Made by a program: the position numbers and the translations under genes. DNA of 64,000 nt from contig CAJTWA010000014.1 of the NCBI GenBank assembly GCA_910580195.1, positions 1 to 64,000 of the forward strand, given 5' to 3'. The notes beneath the pieces were generated by a model that was not told where the DNA came from, did no database searches, and was given only the letters and a program-made list of their open reading frames with translations. Source of the DNA: an uncultured Lachnospiraceae bacterium. Lineage in GTDB: Bacteria > Bacillota > Clostridia > Lachnospirales > Lachnospiraceae. Below, in pieces: positions 52,550 through 60,614 of the stretch (its first letter is position 1; the number at the start of each line of letters is the position of its first letter).

Positions 52550-52889
52550 GGCAATTCAGGGCTGCCCTCCCCCACGCAAACTGGGCAACGTTCCGGCGAA
52601 CTAACTGCTAACTCCGACTACGGAACAGCCCAGAAATAGCTTTACCATTTTGCTTGTCTATTCCTCCAAGTGCACATGGCAAAAATACTCAACATAGCCC
52701 GCTATGCCTCCGTTTTTTGCCATGCACCCTTGGAGGAATATCCAGCGCAATCTGGCAAAGCTATTTCTGGGCTGTTCCTCGGGATTTCGGGATAGCCCTC
52801 ATCCCTAAGTCTGCGTAAGCAGTGGATTTCGCCTCCACTAAGGGCGCCCATAGACCGTTTGCTTAGGGGGAGGGCAGCCCTGAATTGCC
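52550..52889 (+). repeat. palindromic repeat family A, copy 4, interrupted by family B
   Basis: 24-base arms at 52550-52573 and 52866-52889 pair perfectly. The inner part matches copy 3 up to GACTA, where a family B element (52622-52778) is inserted, and then resumes. The gap 52513-52959 contains only this nest. Confidence 0.93.
52622..52778 (+). repeat. palindromic repeat family B, copy 3, nested in family A
   Basis: Arms GGAACAGCCCAGAAATAGC and complement (ends at 52778), inner arms TGGCAAAAA/TTTTTTGCCA and the core TCAACATAGCCCGCTATGCC shared with the copies at 4257 and 21873. The arms are unrelated in sequence to those copies. Confidence 0.88.
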
Positions 52890-52959
52890 TGTGTGCTGGG
52901 AAAAACTGGGATATTTGCAGAGGTAGTTTTAAAGGATTTTTTGGGATGGAGGTAGGGAA

Positions 52960-53481
52960 ATGCGGAAAATTTTAGTGGTTGTGGACATGCAGAAGGATTT
53001 TATTGACGGCGCTTTGGGGACGAAAGAGGCAGAGGCCATTGTAACGCCTGTGATAGAGAAAATGAAGGCCTATGGGAAAGAGGATATTTTTCTGACAAGG
53101 GATACCCATGGGGAGGATTACCTTGAAACTGCGGAGGGGAAAAAGCTGCCGGTTGCCCATTGTATTAAGGGGAGCGAAGGGTGGCGGCTCCACCCAGAAA
53201 TAGAAGCCCTTGCAGAACCATCCCATATTATAGATAAGCCAACCTTTGGGTCTATGGAACTGATGGGGCTGCTGGCGGAGGAAAATGGGAAGGAGCCTTT
53301 GGAGGTAGAACTAGTGGGGCTTTGTACGGATATCTGCGTGGTGAGCAATGCGCTGCTGTTAAAGGCGGCTATGCCGGAAACCCCAATCTGCGTAGACCCT
53401 GCCTGCTGCGCCGGGGTAACGCCGTCTTCCCATAAGGCTGCGCTGCAGACGATGGAAATGTGCCAGATTGGGATGGAATAG
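52960..53481 (+). CDS. isochorismatase-family cysteine hydrolase, nicotinamidase-like
   Basis: A 173-residue enzyme with the Asp-Lys-Cys triad: D9 in VVVDMQKDF, a Lys near KPTFGS (about residue 95), and Cys in GLCTDICVVSNAL (about residue 128). It resembles nicotinamidases, which hydrolyse nicotinamide to nicotinate, and short members of the pncA group. Substrate is an inference. ATG at 52960 follows GGAGG-like sequence. Confidence 0.85.
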   Translation: MRKILVVVDMQKDFIDGALGTKEAEAIVTPVIEKMKAYGKEDIFLTRDTHGEDYLETAEGKKLPVAHCIKGSEGWRLHPEIEALAEPSHIIDKPTFGSMELMGLLAEENGKEPLEVELVGLCTDICVVSNALLLKAAMPETPICVDPACCAGVTPSSHKAALQTMEMCQIGME

Positions 53482-53616
53482 CGGGATGGTATATTTGTAA
53501 GATTAGAAATCTTAACTCCCGCCACAGGGGCAAAGATGCCCACGGAAGATTTGCCCCGCTGCCAAGGCTGTACGGCTTGCACTTACCTTAAAGATGGTTT
53601 TCTGGTACGGGGGTTG

Positions 53617-53722
53617 TGCATCCCAGCATTAAAGGAAGAGATGGGGTTTAGTTCCAACAATAAGGCTGCCGCAAGGATATGTGGCAGCCCTATTGTTGGA
53701 ATTTATTCCTTCGTGGGATGCA
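53617..53722. repeat. nested palindrome of 106 bp
   Basis: TGCATCCCA/TGGGATGCA outside, AAAGGAA/TTCCTT, and inside GTTCCAACAATAAGGCTGCC with its complement. A further hairpin GGGGCAAA/TTTGCCCC lies at 53525-53556. The 53482-53785 gap contains only these structures. Confidence 0.8.
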
Positions 53723-53785
53723 GTTCTCATGCCTCCCAGATACACGGTGCAAAACCCATGCCCCTTTTTGAAGGGCTAACGTCTG

Positions 53786-54301
53786 TCACCGTGCCAGAAT
53801 TTCCACAAGCTCCCCTACATACATGGTGTGGAAATTATTCTCTTCTTTGCCGGAATACCATTTCTCCTTTAAGTCAGGGTTCATGAAATGGGCTTCCGTG
53901 ATGGGGACAGCCGCCATCTTTTTGCAGAGCAGGACAAAGTTCCCTTCGTCCACAAAAGGGATGCCGTCCTTGGCGTTGACATGGAGGCCGGAAGTCTTGA
54001 ATTTGTCTTCCTGCCGCCCGGACACTACGCCGAAATATTTCAGGTCATTCTTAAATTTCTTATCAAAAAAAGTACAGGAAAAATAGTCCCCATTGTCGAT
54101 AAATTCCTTGGTATACCTATTTTCGCGGACAAAGATAAAGACTGTATTCTGCCCCCAAAGGACACCCAGCCCGCCCCAGCTTGCCGTCATGCCGTTGGCT
54201 TTTTCCGGGTTTCCGGCAGTAATAATCATCCATTCGTCCGACAGCTTGGTGAAGGGGTTCATTTCTAATAAATCAATGGGGTAAGATTGGAATTGATGCA
54301 T
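53786..54301 (-). CDS. flavin reductase family protein
   Basis: A 171-residue FMN-binding split-barrel protein. NGMTASWGGLGVLWGQNTVFIFVRENRYTKEFI matches the FMN-pocket region and SCTFFDKKFKNDLKYFGVVSGRQEDKF the rest of the fold. It probably transfers electrons or reduces flavin; the partner is unknown. ATG at 54301 follows AAAGGAGAG. Confidence 0.88.
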   Translation of the reverse strand: MHQFQSYPIDLLEMNPFTKLSDEWMIITAGNPEKANGMTASWGGLGVLWGQNTVFIFVRENRYTKEFIDNGDYFSCTFFDKKFKNDLKYFGVVSGRQEDKFKTSGLHVNAKDGIPFVDEGNFVLLCKKMAAVPITEAHFMNPDLKEKWYSGKEENNFHTMYVGELVEILAR

Positions 54302-54363
54302 AATAACTCTCCTTTACGATTTTTTTTGATGTTTCCTATGATACCATATGCCCCGCGTCACAA

Positions 54364-54498
54364 TATGGTAAAACGATGCGCGCTTCGGCGCGTATCATAG
54401 CTGCTGCTATTATACCATAATCACTTCGTGATAAACTATGGTATGGTAAAACCATGCGCACTTCGGCGCGTATCATAGCTGCTGCTATTATACCATAA
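54364..54498. repeat. palindromic repeat family E, copies 4 and 5 in tandem
   Basis: Two nearly identical units (54364-54419 and 54442-54498) have TATGGTA ends, the CGCGCTTCGG or GCGCACTTCGG core, and CATAGCTGCTGCTATTATACC. The 78-bp period includes TAATCACTTCGTGATAAAC as linker. A decayed third unit follows at about 54513-54545. Confidence 0.9.
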
Positions 54499-54666
54499 TT
54501 CCCCAATGGATTGGTATAGTAAATTGTGCGCATTGCGGCGTAAATGAAAATAGCCATCCGTGCCCAAAACCTCTTTTGGCCATTTGCCAAGGCATACAGT
54601 AAAGTTATCAAACCCAAAGCCCTATATAATATAAGGTTATGGGATATATAAGCCCCAAGAATAATC

Positions 54667-54694
54667 TTGACAGCCATGAAAAAAAGTATAATAA
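54667..54694 (+). promoter_or_regulatory. candidate promoter of ilvE
   Basis: TTGACA (54667-54672), 16-base spacer, TAATAA (54689-54694); TATAAT at 54687 is an alternative at a shorter spacing. About 72 bases before ilvE. Confidence 0.5.
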
Positions 54695-54765
54695 TTGTAA
54701 AAAAGTTATTTCCCCAGCAAGAAAAACATTCCGGGAAAGCAAAGAAACAGGATGGAGGAAACGTT

Positions 54766-55830
54766 ATGGAGATTAAATTTGTAAAAAGAGATGTTTTAAA
54801 GGAGAAGCCAGACCAGAAGAATTTAGGGTTCGGCAAATATATGACAGATTACATGTTCGTGATGGACTGGGATAAGGGGACAGGCTGGCATGATGCAAGG
54901 ATTGAGCCTTACGGGCCGGTAGCCATCAACCCTTCCTGCGTGACCTTGCACTATGCGCAGGAAACCTTTGAAGGCCTCAAGGCATACCGCACCAAGGACG
55001 GCAGGATTCTCCTGTTCCGCCCGGAAATGAATGCAAAGCGCATGATTACATCCAACGAGCGCCTATGCATGCCGGGCGTCCCGGAGGATATGTTTGTGCA
55101 GGCGATTGAGGAATTGGTAAAAGTGGAACAGGACTGGATTCCTTCCGAGCCGGAAACCTCCCTGTATATCCGCCCCTTTGTTTTTGCAACAGAGGCTTCC
55201 TTGGGCGTGCACATGGCCATATCCTATAAATTTATGGTAATCTGCTGCCCCGTCGGCGCTTATTACCCAGAAGGGATTAACCCGGTAAAAATTCTGGTGG
55301 AAGACGAGCTGGTGCGCGCAGTAAAAGGCGGGACTGGCTTTACCAAATGCGGCGGCAATTACGCAGCGTCCATTCTGGGGCAGGTAAGGGCAGAGGAAAA
55401 AGGCTGCACCCAAGTCCTCTGGCTGGATGGCGTACACCGGAAATACGTGGAAGAAGTTGGGACCATGAACATTATGTTTAAAATCAGCGGCGAGATTTAC
55501 ACCGCCCCTATTGAAGGGACAGTCCTTGCCGGCGTCACAAGGGATTCCATTATCCACATCCTGAAGGATTGGGGCTATAAAGTAAATGAAACCCATCTTT
55601 CCGTAGACGACCTGATGAAGGCTGGGCATGACGGCACCTTGGAGGAATCCTTCGGCACTGGGACTGCGGCAGTGATTTCCCCGGTTGGGGAATTCCGGTA
55701 CAAGGACGATTCCGTGATTGTAAATGATTTCAAAATCGGGGAACTGACCCAGAAGCTTTACGATTACCTCACCGGCATCCAGTGGGGCAATGAAGAAGAT
55801 AAATACGGCTGGACAAGGGAAGTAAAATAA
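54766..55830 (+). CDS. ilvE: branched-chain amino acid aminotransferase
   Basis: Final step of valine, leucine and isoleucine synthesis; also degrades them. The 354-residue fold-type IV PLP enzyme has YAQETFEGLKAYRT, RPEMNAKRM, the PLP lysine in KGGTGFTKCGGNYAAS (last K before CGGNYA), EEVGTMNIMF and the phosphate-cup FGTGTAAVISP. ATG at 54766 follows GGAGG. ilvBN is about 2.3 kb upstream on the same strand but separately transcribed. Confidence 0.96.
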   Translation: MEIKFVKRDVLKEKPDQKNLGFGKYMTDYMFVMDWDKGTGWHDARIEPYGPVAINPSCVTLHYAQETFEGLKAYRTKDGRILLFRPEMNAKRMITSNERLCMPGVPEDMFVQAIEELVKVEQDWIPSEPETSLYIRPFVFATEASLGVHMAISYKFMVICCPVGAYYPEGINPVKILVEDELVRAVKGGTGFTKCGGNYAASILGQVRAEEKGCTQVLWLDGVHRKYVEEVGTMNIMFKISGEIYTAPIEGTVLAGVTRDSIIHILKDWGYKVNETHLSVDDLMKAGHDGTLEESFGTGTAAVISPVGEFRYKDDSVIVNDFKIGELTQKLYDYLTGIQWGNEEDKYGWTREVK

Positions 55831-56047
55831 GAAGGCAGATGAAAGGACCCGGCAAGGAACTGCGCGTTTTTCCTTTTGCAGCAAGCAGCATCCCGTCAAG
55901 TAAAGATCTTTTTATATTTTATTAAGAAAAAAACAGGATGGATTTAAAGATTTTTTCACAAACTAATGGTAAGATATCCAAGGTAAACAGAAGAGTGGCT
56001 AAGGAATCATATCATTTTGGGACCGAAAAATGGAAAGAGGGAAGAAC

Positions 56048-56233
56048 ATGCGGAGAAAGCAGGATGAATTTGCATTTGTAAATGGGAAAAAGAAGCGCGG
56101 GAATATGTTTGTGCTTGCAACGGCAATTTTAGCAGTCTGCATCAGCGGCGTGCTGTATGCATGGAAACTGCAGATGGACACAAAGTATATTACCATGGAT
56201 GTGCCAAGATACAGCATGGACAGCCAAGCTTAA
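56048..56233 (+). CDS. small single-pass membrane protein
   Basis: A 61-residue protein with a basic N-terminus, one membrane helix (FVLATAILAVCISGVLYAW, about residues 21-39) and a short outside tail. Family unknown. ATG at 56048 has GAGGGAAG upstream; ATG at 56030 would add six residues. A strong terminator follows. Confidence 0.65.
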   Translation: MRRKQDEFAFVNGKKKRGNMFVLATAILAVCISGVLYAWKLQMDTKYITMDVPRYSMDSQA

Positions 56234-56249
56234 AGTTTGGGATACAGCG

Positions 56250-56301
56250 CGCACCTGCGCGGGAAGGGACATTGGACCGAAGCCCGCGGCAGGTGCGTTT
56301 T
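56250..56301 (+). terminator. terminator hairpin
   Basis: GCACCTGCGCGGG (about 56251) pairs with CCCGCGGCAGGTGC (to 56296), then TTTTG. In 56302-56500 I see only AT-rich sequence. Confidence 0.75.
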
Positions 56302-56500
56302 GTATTGTTTCTATCTTATGCCGGTTCCGGTTAGCCCTATCAATATCATGGAATCAAATTCTGATTTCATATTCCACACATATGTTACGAAATTATTAAG
56401 CCATTTGCTTGGATTTTGTTTTTGGTTTATAATGTGCATAGGGCTCGTTCCCTTTTGTACCTTATTGTCTGTAGCTGTTGGTATATTGCGGAGGTTTTAG

Positions 56501-56968
56501 ATGGAAGTTGGGATTTATTCAAGGGAATCCGTTGAAAATCTGCTGGCAGGGGATTTTCCGGAACGCGTGGCGGTAATCAGTTTTTATGACCCAGTAAACC
56601 CGAGGACAGGGGAAAAGGATGTGCCTGTCGATTACTCATGCAAAACAAGCCGTGTCTTTCCAGTTGCAATCCATGATATTGATTTGGAGGTACTTGGGAA
56701 TTATGGTTTGGAATATGGCACTTATTTCCCAGAAGCCGATGATTTGGCAGAGTTTATTTACGCAGCTTACCAAGAAGGGCTGGATCTTATTTGCCAGTGT
56801 GAATATGGGCAGAGCCGGAGCGCAGCCTGCGCCGCCGCAATATTGGAGCATTTTTACCACAATGGGATTTCTGTATTTGCAGATTACCGTTATTATCCAA
56901 ATCAGGTAGTATTCCATAAAGTATATGATGCATTGGAGAAATTTAAAAATACAAGGGTTCAGGGGTGA
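56501..56968 (+). CDS. dual-specificity/tyrosine phosphatase-like protein
   Basis: A 155-residue protein with the C-X5-R phosphatase loop in CQCEYGQSRSAACAAAI (Cys about 107) and a candidate acid in an Asp-rich loop. It resembles phage and bacterial dual-specificity phosphatases. ATG at 56501 follows GGAGG. The next gene begins five bases after its stop, so they are translationally linked. Confidence 0.82.
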   Translation: MEVGIYSRESVENLLAGDFPERVAVISFYDPVNPRTGEKDVPVDYSCKTSRVFPVAIHDIDLEVLGNYGLEYGTYFPEADDLAEFIYAAYQEGLDLICQCEYGQSRSAACAAAILEHFYHNGISVFADYRYYPNQVVFHKVYDALEKFKNTRVQG

Positions 56969-56972
56969 TTGC

Positions 56973-57500
56973 ATGGTGCTTAATTTACATGGGCTGAATG
57001 GAAGCCCGCATAATACAACTTACAAGCTGCTTCTTGGCAGGTATCCGGAAGAGATGGTGGTTTCGCCGCAGATTGATTATGAAAAAACCTCTCCGGTGGA
57101 ACTGGTAGAAAGGCTGAAACAGTATAAAGGGATTGATTTTATAGTGGGGAATTCATTGGGCGGGTTTTACGCATATATTTTGGGCAATATATGCCATGTG
57201 CCATGCCTGCTGGTGAATCCATGTATCCCGCCTGAAAGGTATATCCCTTCCCTCGTGGAAGGTTATAAATTCACGGATGAGCTTGCCTATTTGATGGAAG
57301 AGTATTTTTATAACAGGCAGGAGGTTTACATGGTCCTTGGTATGGGGGATGAGGTGCTGTCGCCTGTTTATACAGAGCAGGTTATGGATGTTACGAAGGT
57401 TTGGAAAATTGATGGCGGGCATAGCCTGTCGGGAAATGAGGAGTTTTATTCTGTATTTTATGAGGCTTTGGGGAATTTTAAGGATGCAAACCCAAAGTAA
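56973..57500 (+). CDS. YqiA-like alpha/beta-hydrolase
   Basis: A 175-residue small esterase-type hydrolase. It opens with VLNLHGLNGSPHNTTYK, the nucleophile is in VGNSLGGFYA, and the His is in DGGHSL near the C-terminus. YqiA-group members cleave short acyl esters. AGGGGTGA overlaps the upstream stop, supporting the ATG at 56973. Confidence 0.86.
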   Translation: MVLNLHGLNGSPHNTTYKLLLGRYPEEMVVSPQIDYEKTSPVELVERLKQYKGIDFIVGNSLGGFYAYILGNICHVPCLLVNPCIPPERYIPSLVEGYKFTDELAYLMEEYFYNRQEVYMVLGMGDEVLSPVYTEQVMDVTKVWKIDGGHSLSGNEEFYSVFYEALGNFKDANPK

Positions 57501-57531
57501 TGGTATTTGGAGGAGGGTTATCTCCAATAGC

Positions 57532-57697
57532 CTAGTACTCCATCCGGCTAGAAATTGTACTTGTGCTTTGCATGGTTCGTGCCAGTGCAAGGCAAAATTT
57601 CAACGGCGATGTGGTTCCATCGGCTAGAAATTTTAACGCCGCAGTGGTGCGGAGCAGGCAGGGCACGAGTATAATTTCTAGCCGGATGGAGTACTAG
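57532..57697 (+). repeat. palindromic repeat family C, copy 2
   Basis: CTAGTACTCCATCCGGCTAG (57532-57551) pairs with its complement ending at 57697. The core GCCAGTGCAAGGC and AGCAGGCAGGGCAC match copy 1 at 35261-35399. It lies directly upstream of a gene remnant. Confidence 0.85.
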
Positions 57698-57712
57698 CCC
57701 CCTAGGGGAACA

Positions 57713-57907
57713 GAAGAAAATCCATATGCCCAGATACTGAAACAGTCTGGGAATTACTTTGTGATTATCTCAAGAGAGCCTTTAAAGTCTTTGCCATATA
57801 GCGTAGATGAAATATATGGGTTCCAGATGGGCGGCGGTAAAAATGCATTAGGGCAGGTATACAATGAACTGTACCATTATTTATGGGCAGTATGTCGGTG
57901 CTTCTAA
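57713..57907 (+). pseudogene. C-terminal remnant of an unknown (ATPase-like) gene
   Basis: A 64-codon open stretch with no start, reading ENPYAQILKQSGNYFVIISR and then EPLKSLPYSVDEIYG, resembles the C-terminal region of large P-loop ATPase-like proteins seen in Lachnospiraceae. It is cut on the left by a family C repeat. The identification is weak. A 43-bp tandem duplication begins at its stop. Confidence 0.4.
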
Positions 57908-57989
57908 GATTCAGCCAAATTTGGTCCTCACGGAAGACAACTCACTCTAAGATTCAGCCAAATTTGATTCTCACAGAAGACAACTCACT
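57904..57989 (+). repeat. 43-bp tandem duplication at a stop codon
   Basis: CTAAGATTCAGCCAAATTTG starts at 57904 and 57947. The first unit contains the stop codon of the gene remnant. Confidence 0.85.
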
Positions 57990-58050
57990 ATGGCTTAAAA
58001 ATAAGTTTTGGTTACTATTTATATTAAAATCATTGCGTGAGGTGAAGAAA

Positions 58051-58284
58051 TTGGAAAGTATGAAGCATAGCCTAAATGTAAAATATCCAGAACGCATAAA
58101 AGGCCTGCGGCAAGATAATGATTTAACCCAAAAAGAAGTTGCTAAAATTTTAAAAATAGCACAGACAACATATTCCCAGTATGAGTTATATAAAAGGCCC
58201 ATGCCAATAGAATGTCTAATGGTACTTTGTAAGTTTTATGGTGTTTCTGCAGATTATATTTTAGGGCTGTCAGATAAAAAATAG
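58051..58284 (+). CDS. XRE-family helix-turn-helix regulator
   Basis: A 77-residue DNA-binding protein of the Cro/CI type: RIKGLRQDNDLTQKEVAKILKIAQTTYSQYELYKRPMPIECLMVLCKFYGVSADYILGLSD. TTG at 58051 has GAGGTGA at good spacing; ATG at 58060 is an alternative. Its target may be its own promoter or the neighbouring germination gene, but nothing in the sequence settles this. Confidence 0.88.
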   Translation: MESMKHSLNVKYPERIKGLRQDNDLTQKEVAKILKIAQTTYSQYELYKRPMPIECLMVLCKFYGVSADYILGLSDKK

Positions 58285-58507
58285 TGCCCCAGCAGATGGA
58301 AGGAGCATAGCCAAGGGATATCAATCCCCCAACTATATCAGGGCTTTCCTGAAACATCCCCATGAAAAACAACCGTAGCCTGAAAGGTGCGGTATTTTTT
58401 TACGCTAAAATATTGGAAGAAGGAAAGGTTCCCAGACAGGAAAGGCGGGAACTTTTTTGCTGCATGTTACATACACTATGAATAAGAGCAAAGAGTTAGA
58501 GGTAGCT

Positions 58508-59197
58508 ATGCAGAATCATCAATTACGCGCATCCCAAGCAGACCATGTGGACAATGGCACCATGCGGGTACAGGTAACTTCTACCGTAGGCCTGATTCCG
58601 GTGCAGGATGCCCAAATCACCATTTCCTATACCGGCGACCCGGGGCCTGCCTTGGAGCAGGTTTCCACCAACACAGAAGGCCAGTCGGAGGTACTGACCT
58701 TGGCGGCGCCCCCGCTGGAATACAGCATGGAGCCGGAACAGAACACCCAGCCTTATGCAGAATACACGGTGCAGGTAGAAGCGGAAGGGTACCGGCCAGT
58801 CAGCATTGAAGGGGTGGATGTGTTTTCCGGGGAATTGTCCTTGCAGAATGTGAAGATGGAGCCCTTGGAGGTGTCGGAGCAGGATATGAAGAATATTGTG
58901 ATTCCGGCCAATACATTGTTTGGGAATTTCCCGCCTAAGATTGCAGAGGCGGAAATTAAGCCGGTGGACGAGAGCGGGGAAATTGTCCTTAGCAGAGTAG
59001 TGATACCGGAATATGTGGTGGTGCATGACGGGACGCCCGGGGATTCCACTGCGGGGGATTATTATGTGAAGTATAAGGATTACATCAAAAATGTGGCGTC
59101 CAGCGAGATTTATGCCACTTGGCCGGACAGTACGATTCGGGCGAATATCCTTGCGATTATGTCTTTTACGCTAAACCGGGTGTATACGGAGTGGTAA
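58508..59197 (+). CDS. spore cortex-lytic enzyme (SleC-like), N-terminal part of interrupted gene
   Basis: The 229 residues correspond to the pro-region and start of the lytic domain of clostridial SleC-type proteins (GTMRVQVTSTVGLIPVQDA; AAPPLEYSMEPEQNTQPYAEYTV; YKDYIKNVASSEIYATWP; SFTLNRVYTEW). The reading frame then hits TAA at 59195 because a mobile element is inserted at ACGGAGTGGTA. The rest of the gene continues at 62320. SleC hydrolyses spore cortex peptidoglycan after cleavage by Csp proteases; a Csp-like protease lies at 30429. ATG 58508 is preceded by GAGGTAG. Confidence 0.85.
   Translation: MQNHQLRASQADHVDNGTMRVQVTSTVGLIPVQDAQITISYTGDPGPALEQVSTNTEGQSEVLTLAAPPLEYSMEPEQNTQPYAEYTVQVEAEGYRPVSIEGVDVFSGELSLQNVKMEPLEVSEQDMKNIVIPANTLFGNFPPKIAEAEIKPVDESGEIVLSRVVIPEYVVVHDGTPGDSTAGDYYVKYKDYIKNVASSEIYATWPDSTIRANILAIMSFTLNRVYTEW
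59186..59196 (+). other. attL core of the element
   Basis: ACGGAGTGGTA, coding Thr-Glu-Trp in the host gene, identical to 62320-62330. Confidence 0.85.
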
Positions 59198-59455
59198 CTT
59201 CGTATCGTATGGTTCAGGAGTATTTGTATTGCAGGGAAAGCAGGGAATTGGAAAGAGAAAGTTTTTCAGGCATTTAGCAATTAAGAATAGCTTTTTCAAA
59301 GGTGGCGCAACTTTTGATATGGAAAATTGATGGATGCAAAAATAGTTTTTATGCATTGATTGAATAGACGCCAAATCGGTGCTATACTATTCAGAAGAAA
59401 GAAAATGCATAGATTTCCTAATTTGCATATAAAAACTAAAAAAGGAGGCATACCC

Positions 59456-59680
59456 ATGTTAGCAGCAGTTAGAGGCATCGTCCGGGGAAATACAGTTGTC
59501 ATAGAAGATGAAGATTTACGTCCATATGATGGGACAGAAGTGATTGTAACATTATTGGACAGCACAATACAAAAGAAACAGAAAAAAGCAGTCGATTGGG
59601 ACAGTTTTGCAATTCCGAGCGAAAGAGGGAAAAATGTCGATAAATATATGAGGGAGATGCGTGACAATGACAGGCTGTAG
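59456..59680 (+). CDS. antitoxin-like partner of the PIN protein
   Basis: A 74-residue protein. It opens with a beta-rich DNA-binding-like segment (AVRGIVRGNTVVIEDEDLRPYDGTEVIVTLL), similar to PIN-associated antitoxins, and has a charged C-terminus (IPSERGKNVDKYMREMRDNDRL) that could thread into the toxin. ATG at 59456 follows AAAGGAGG. The downstream gene overlaps it by 14 bases. Confidence 0.78.
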   Translation: MLAAVRGIVRGNTVVIEDEDLRPYDGTEVIVTLLDSTIQKKQKKAVDWDSFAIPSERGKNVDKYMREMRDNDRL

Positions 59681-60101
59681 GAAAGTATTTGTTGATACGG
59701 CGCCATTCATATATTATATTGAGAAAGATGAGAATCATCCGCTTTATTTTGAAAAGGTAAAGAATTTTTTCCGTGAATGTTATGAGAATGGGATAGAAGT
59801 TGTATCTTCTGTTATTACGGTAGAAGAATATCTTGTATTTCCTTATAGGATTCAGGCACAATGTTATGTAGATATGTTTTACAAGCTGATAGAAACAGTA
59901 GATATGGATATCATGGAAATTAATCAGGAAATTGCGAAAAAGGCTGCTAAAATCAGGGCAGAATACAAAGGTTTTAAGGGTATGGATGCCTTACAGCTGG
60001 CCTCTGCCTGTTTGGCGGATTGCGACATGTTTCTGACAAATGATAAACAGTTAAAACAGTTCCGGGAATTAACCTGTATTACTGTTGAAGATTTAGAATA
60101 A
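59667..60101 (+). CDS. PIN-domain ribonuclease toxin
   Basis: A 144-residue PIN-domain protein. Acidic active-site residues are in VFVDTAPFIYYIE (Asp near residue 9), in TVEEYL (Glu) and in KGMDALQLASA and DMFLTNDKQ (Asp). VapC-type toxins cleave RNA. AGGGAG lies ten bases before ATG 59667; GTG 59661 is an alternative. It probably stabilises the element as an addiction module, which would tend to keep the element from being lost from the growing population. Confidence 0.87.
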   Translation: MTGCRKVFVDTAPFIYYIEKDENHPLYFEKVKNFFRECYENGIEVVSSVITVEEYLVFPYRIQAQCYVDMFYKLIETVDMDIMEINQEIAKKAAKIRAEYKGFKGMDALQLASACLADCDMFLTNDKQLKQFRELTCITVEDLE

Positions 60102-60136
60102 CGAAAGCATTTCTTTTTTTATATTTTTGAATCGGG

Positions 60137-60174
60137 AAAACAGCCATAGCCGCATGGGATTATGGCTGTTTTTT
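60137..60174 (+). terminator. terminator of the toxin-antitoxin operon
   Basis: AAAACAGCCATA pairs with TATGGCTGTTTTTT. Confidence 0.88.
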
Positions 60175-60176
60175 AT

Positions 60177-60245
60177 ACAGGAAGTACCATACCACTGTGA
60201 AGTAATGAAGTTCGTGAATTTCCTATAAGATAAAACCCTCCGGGA
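60177..60245. repeat. palindromic repeat family F, copy 3, inside the element
   Basis: ACTGTGAAGTAATGAAGTTC and ATTTCCTATAAGATAAAACC match copies at 26081 and 43158; the left arm is degenerate (ACAGGAAGTACC). It lies within the mobile element, between the toxin and the small orf. Confidence 0.8.
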
Positions 60246-60357
60246 GGAGGCTCACTTTATTCTAAACGTATAGGGATTACCACATGGAAATATTCCCGCA
60301 TACGACAAGCTATCCCGAAATAGAAATAAGATAAATAAAGTTGGCAGGGGAAGTTCC

Positions 60358-60534
60358 ATGGAACAAGAAGGCTGGAAACGCTTGGAACGGAAACAAAATG
60401 GGATGCAGGTGATACTGGAATTTCCGGGAAAACCGGAAAAGGAAGAAGACTTGAAAAAGGAAGAAAATATAAAAAGAGAAGTGAAAGGAATTCTCTCCAT
60501 CATTTTGCAGGAACATTTGATGAAAAATTTTTAA
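60358..60534 (+). CDS. 58-aa small protein before the recombinase
   Basis: Highly charged short protein with GWKRLERKQNGMQVILEFPG at the start and a Lys/Glu-rich second half. Small orfs like this often precede large serine recombinases and could be a directionality factor or regulator. GGGGAAG precedes the ATG at 60358. I do not recognise a family. Confidence 0.6.
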   Translation: MEQEGWKRLERKQNGMQVILEFPGKPEKEEDLKKEENIKREVKGILSIILQEHLMKNF

Positions 60535-60614
60535 TTGTAAGGTGGCGGCTAAAATTCTGTTGCCGCCCATCTTCGCAAACAAACCAGAAGCCATAGAAAA
60601 AGGGGAAGCAGTAT

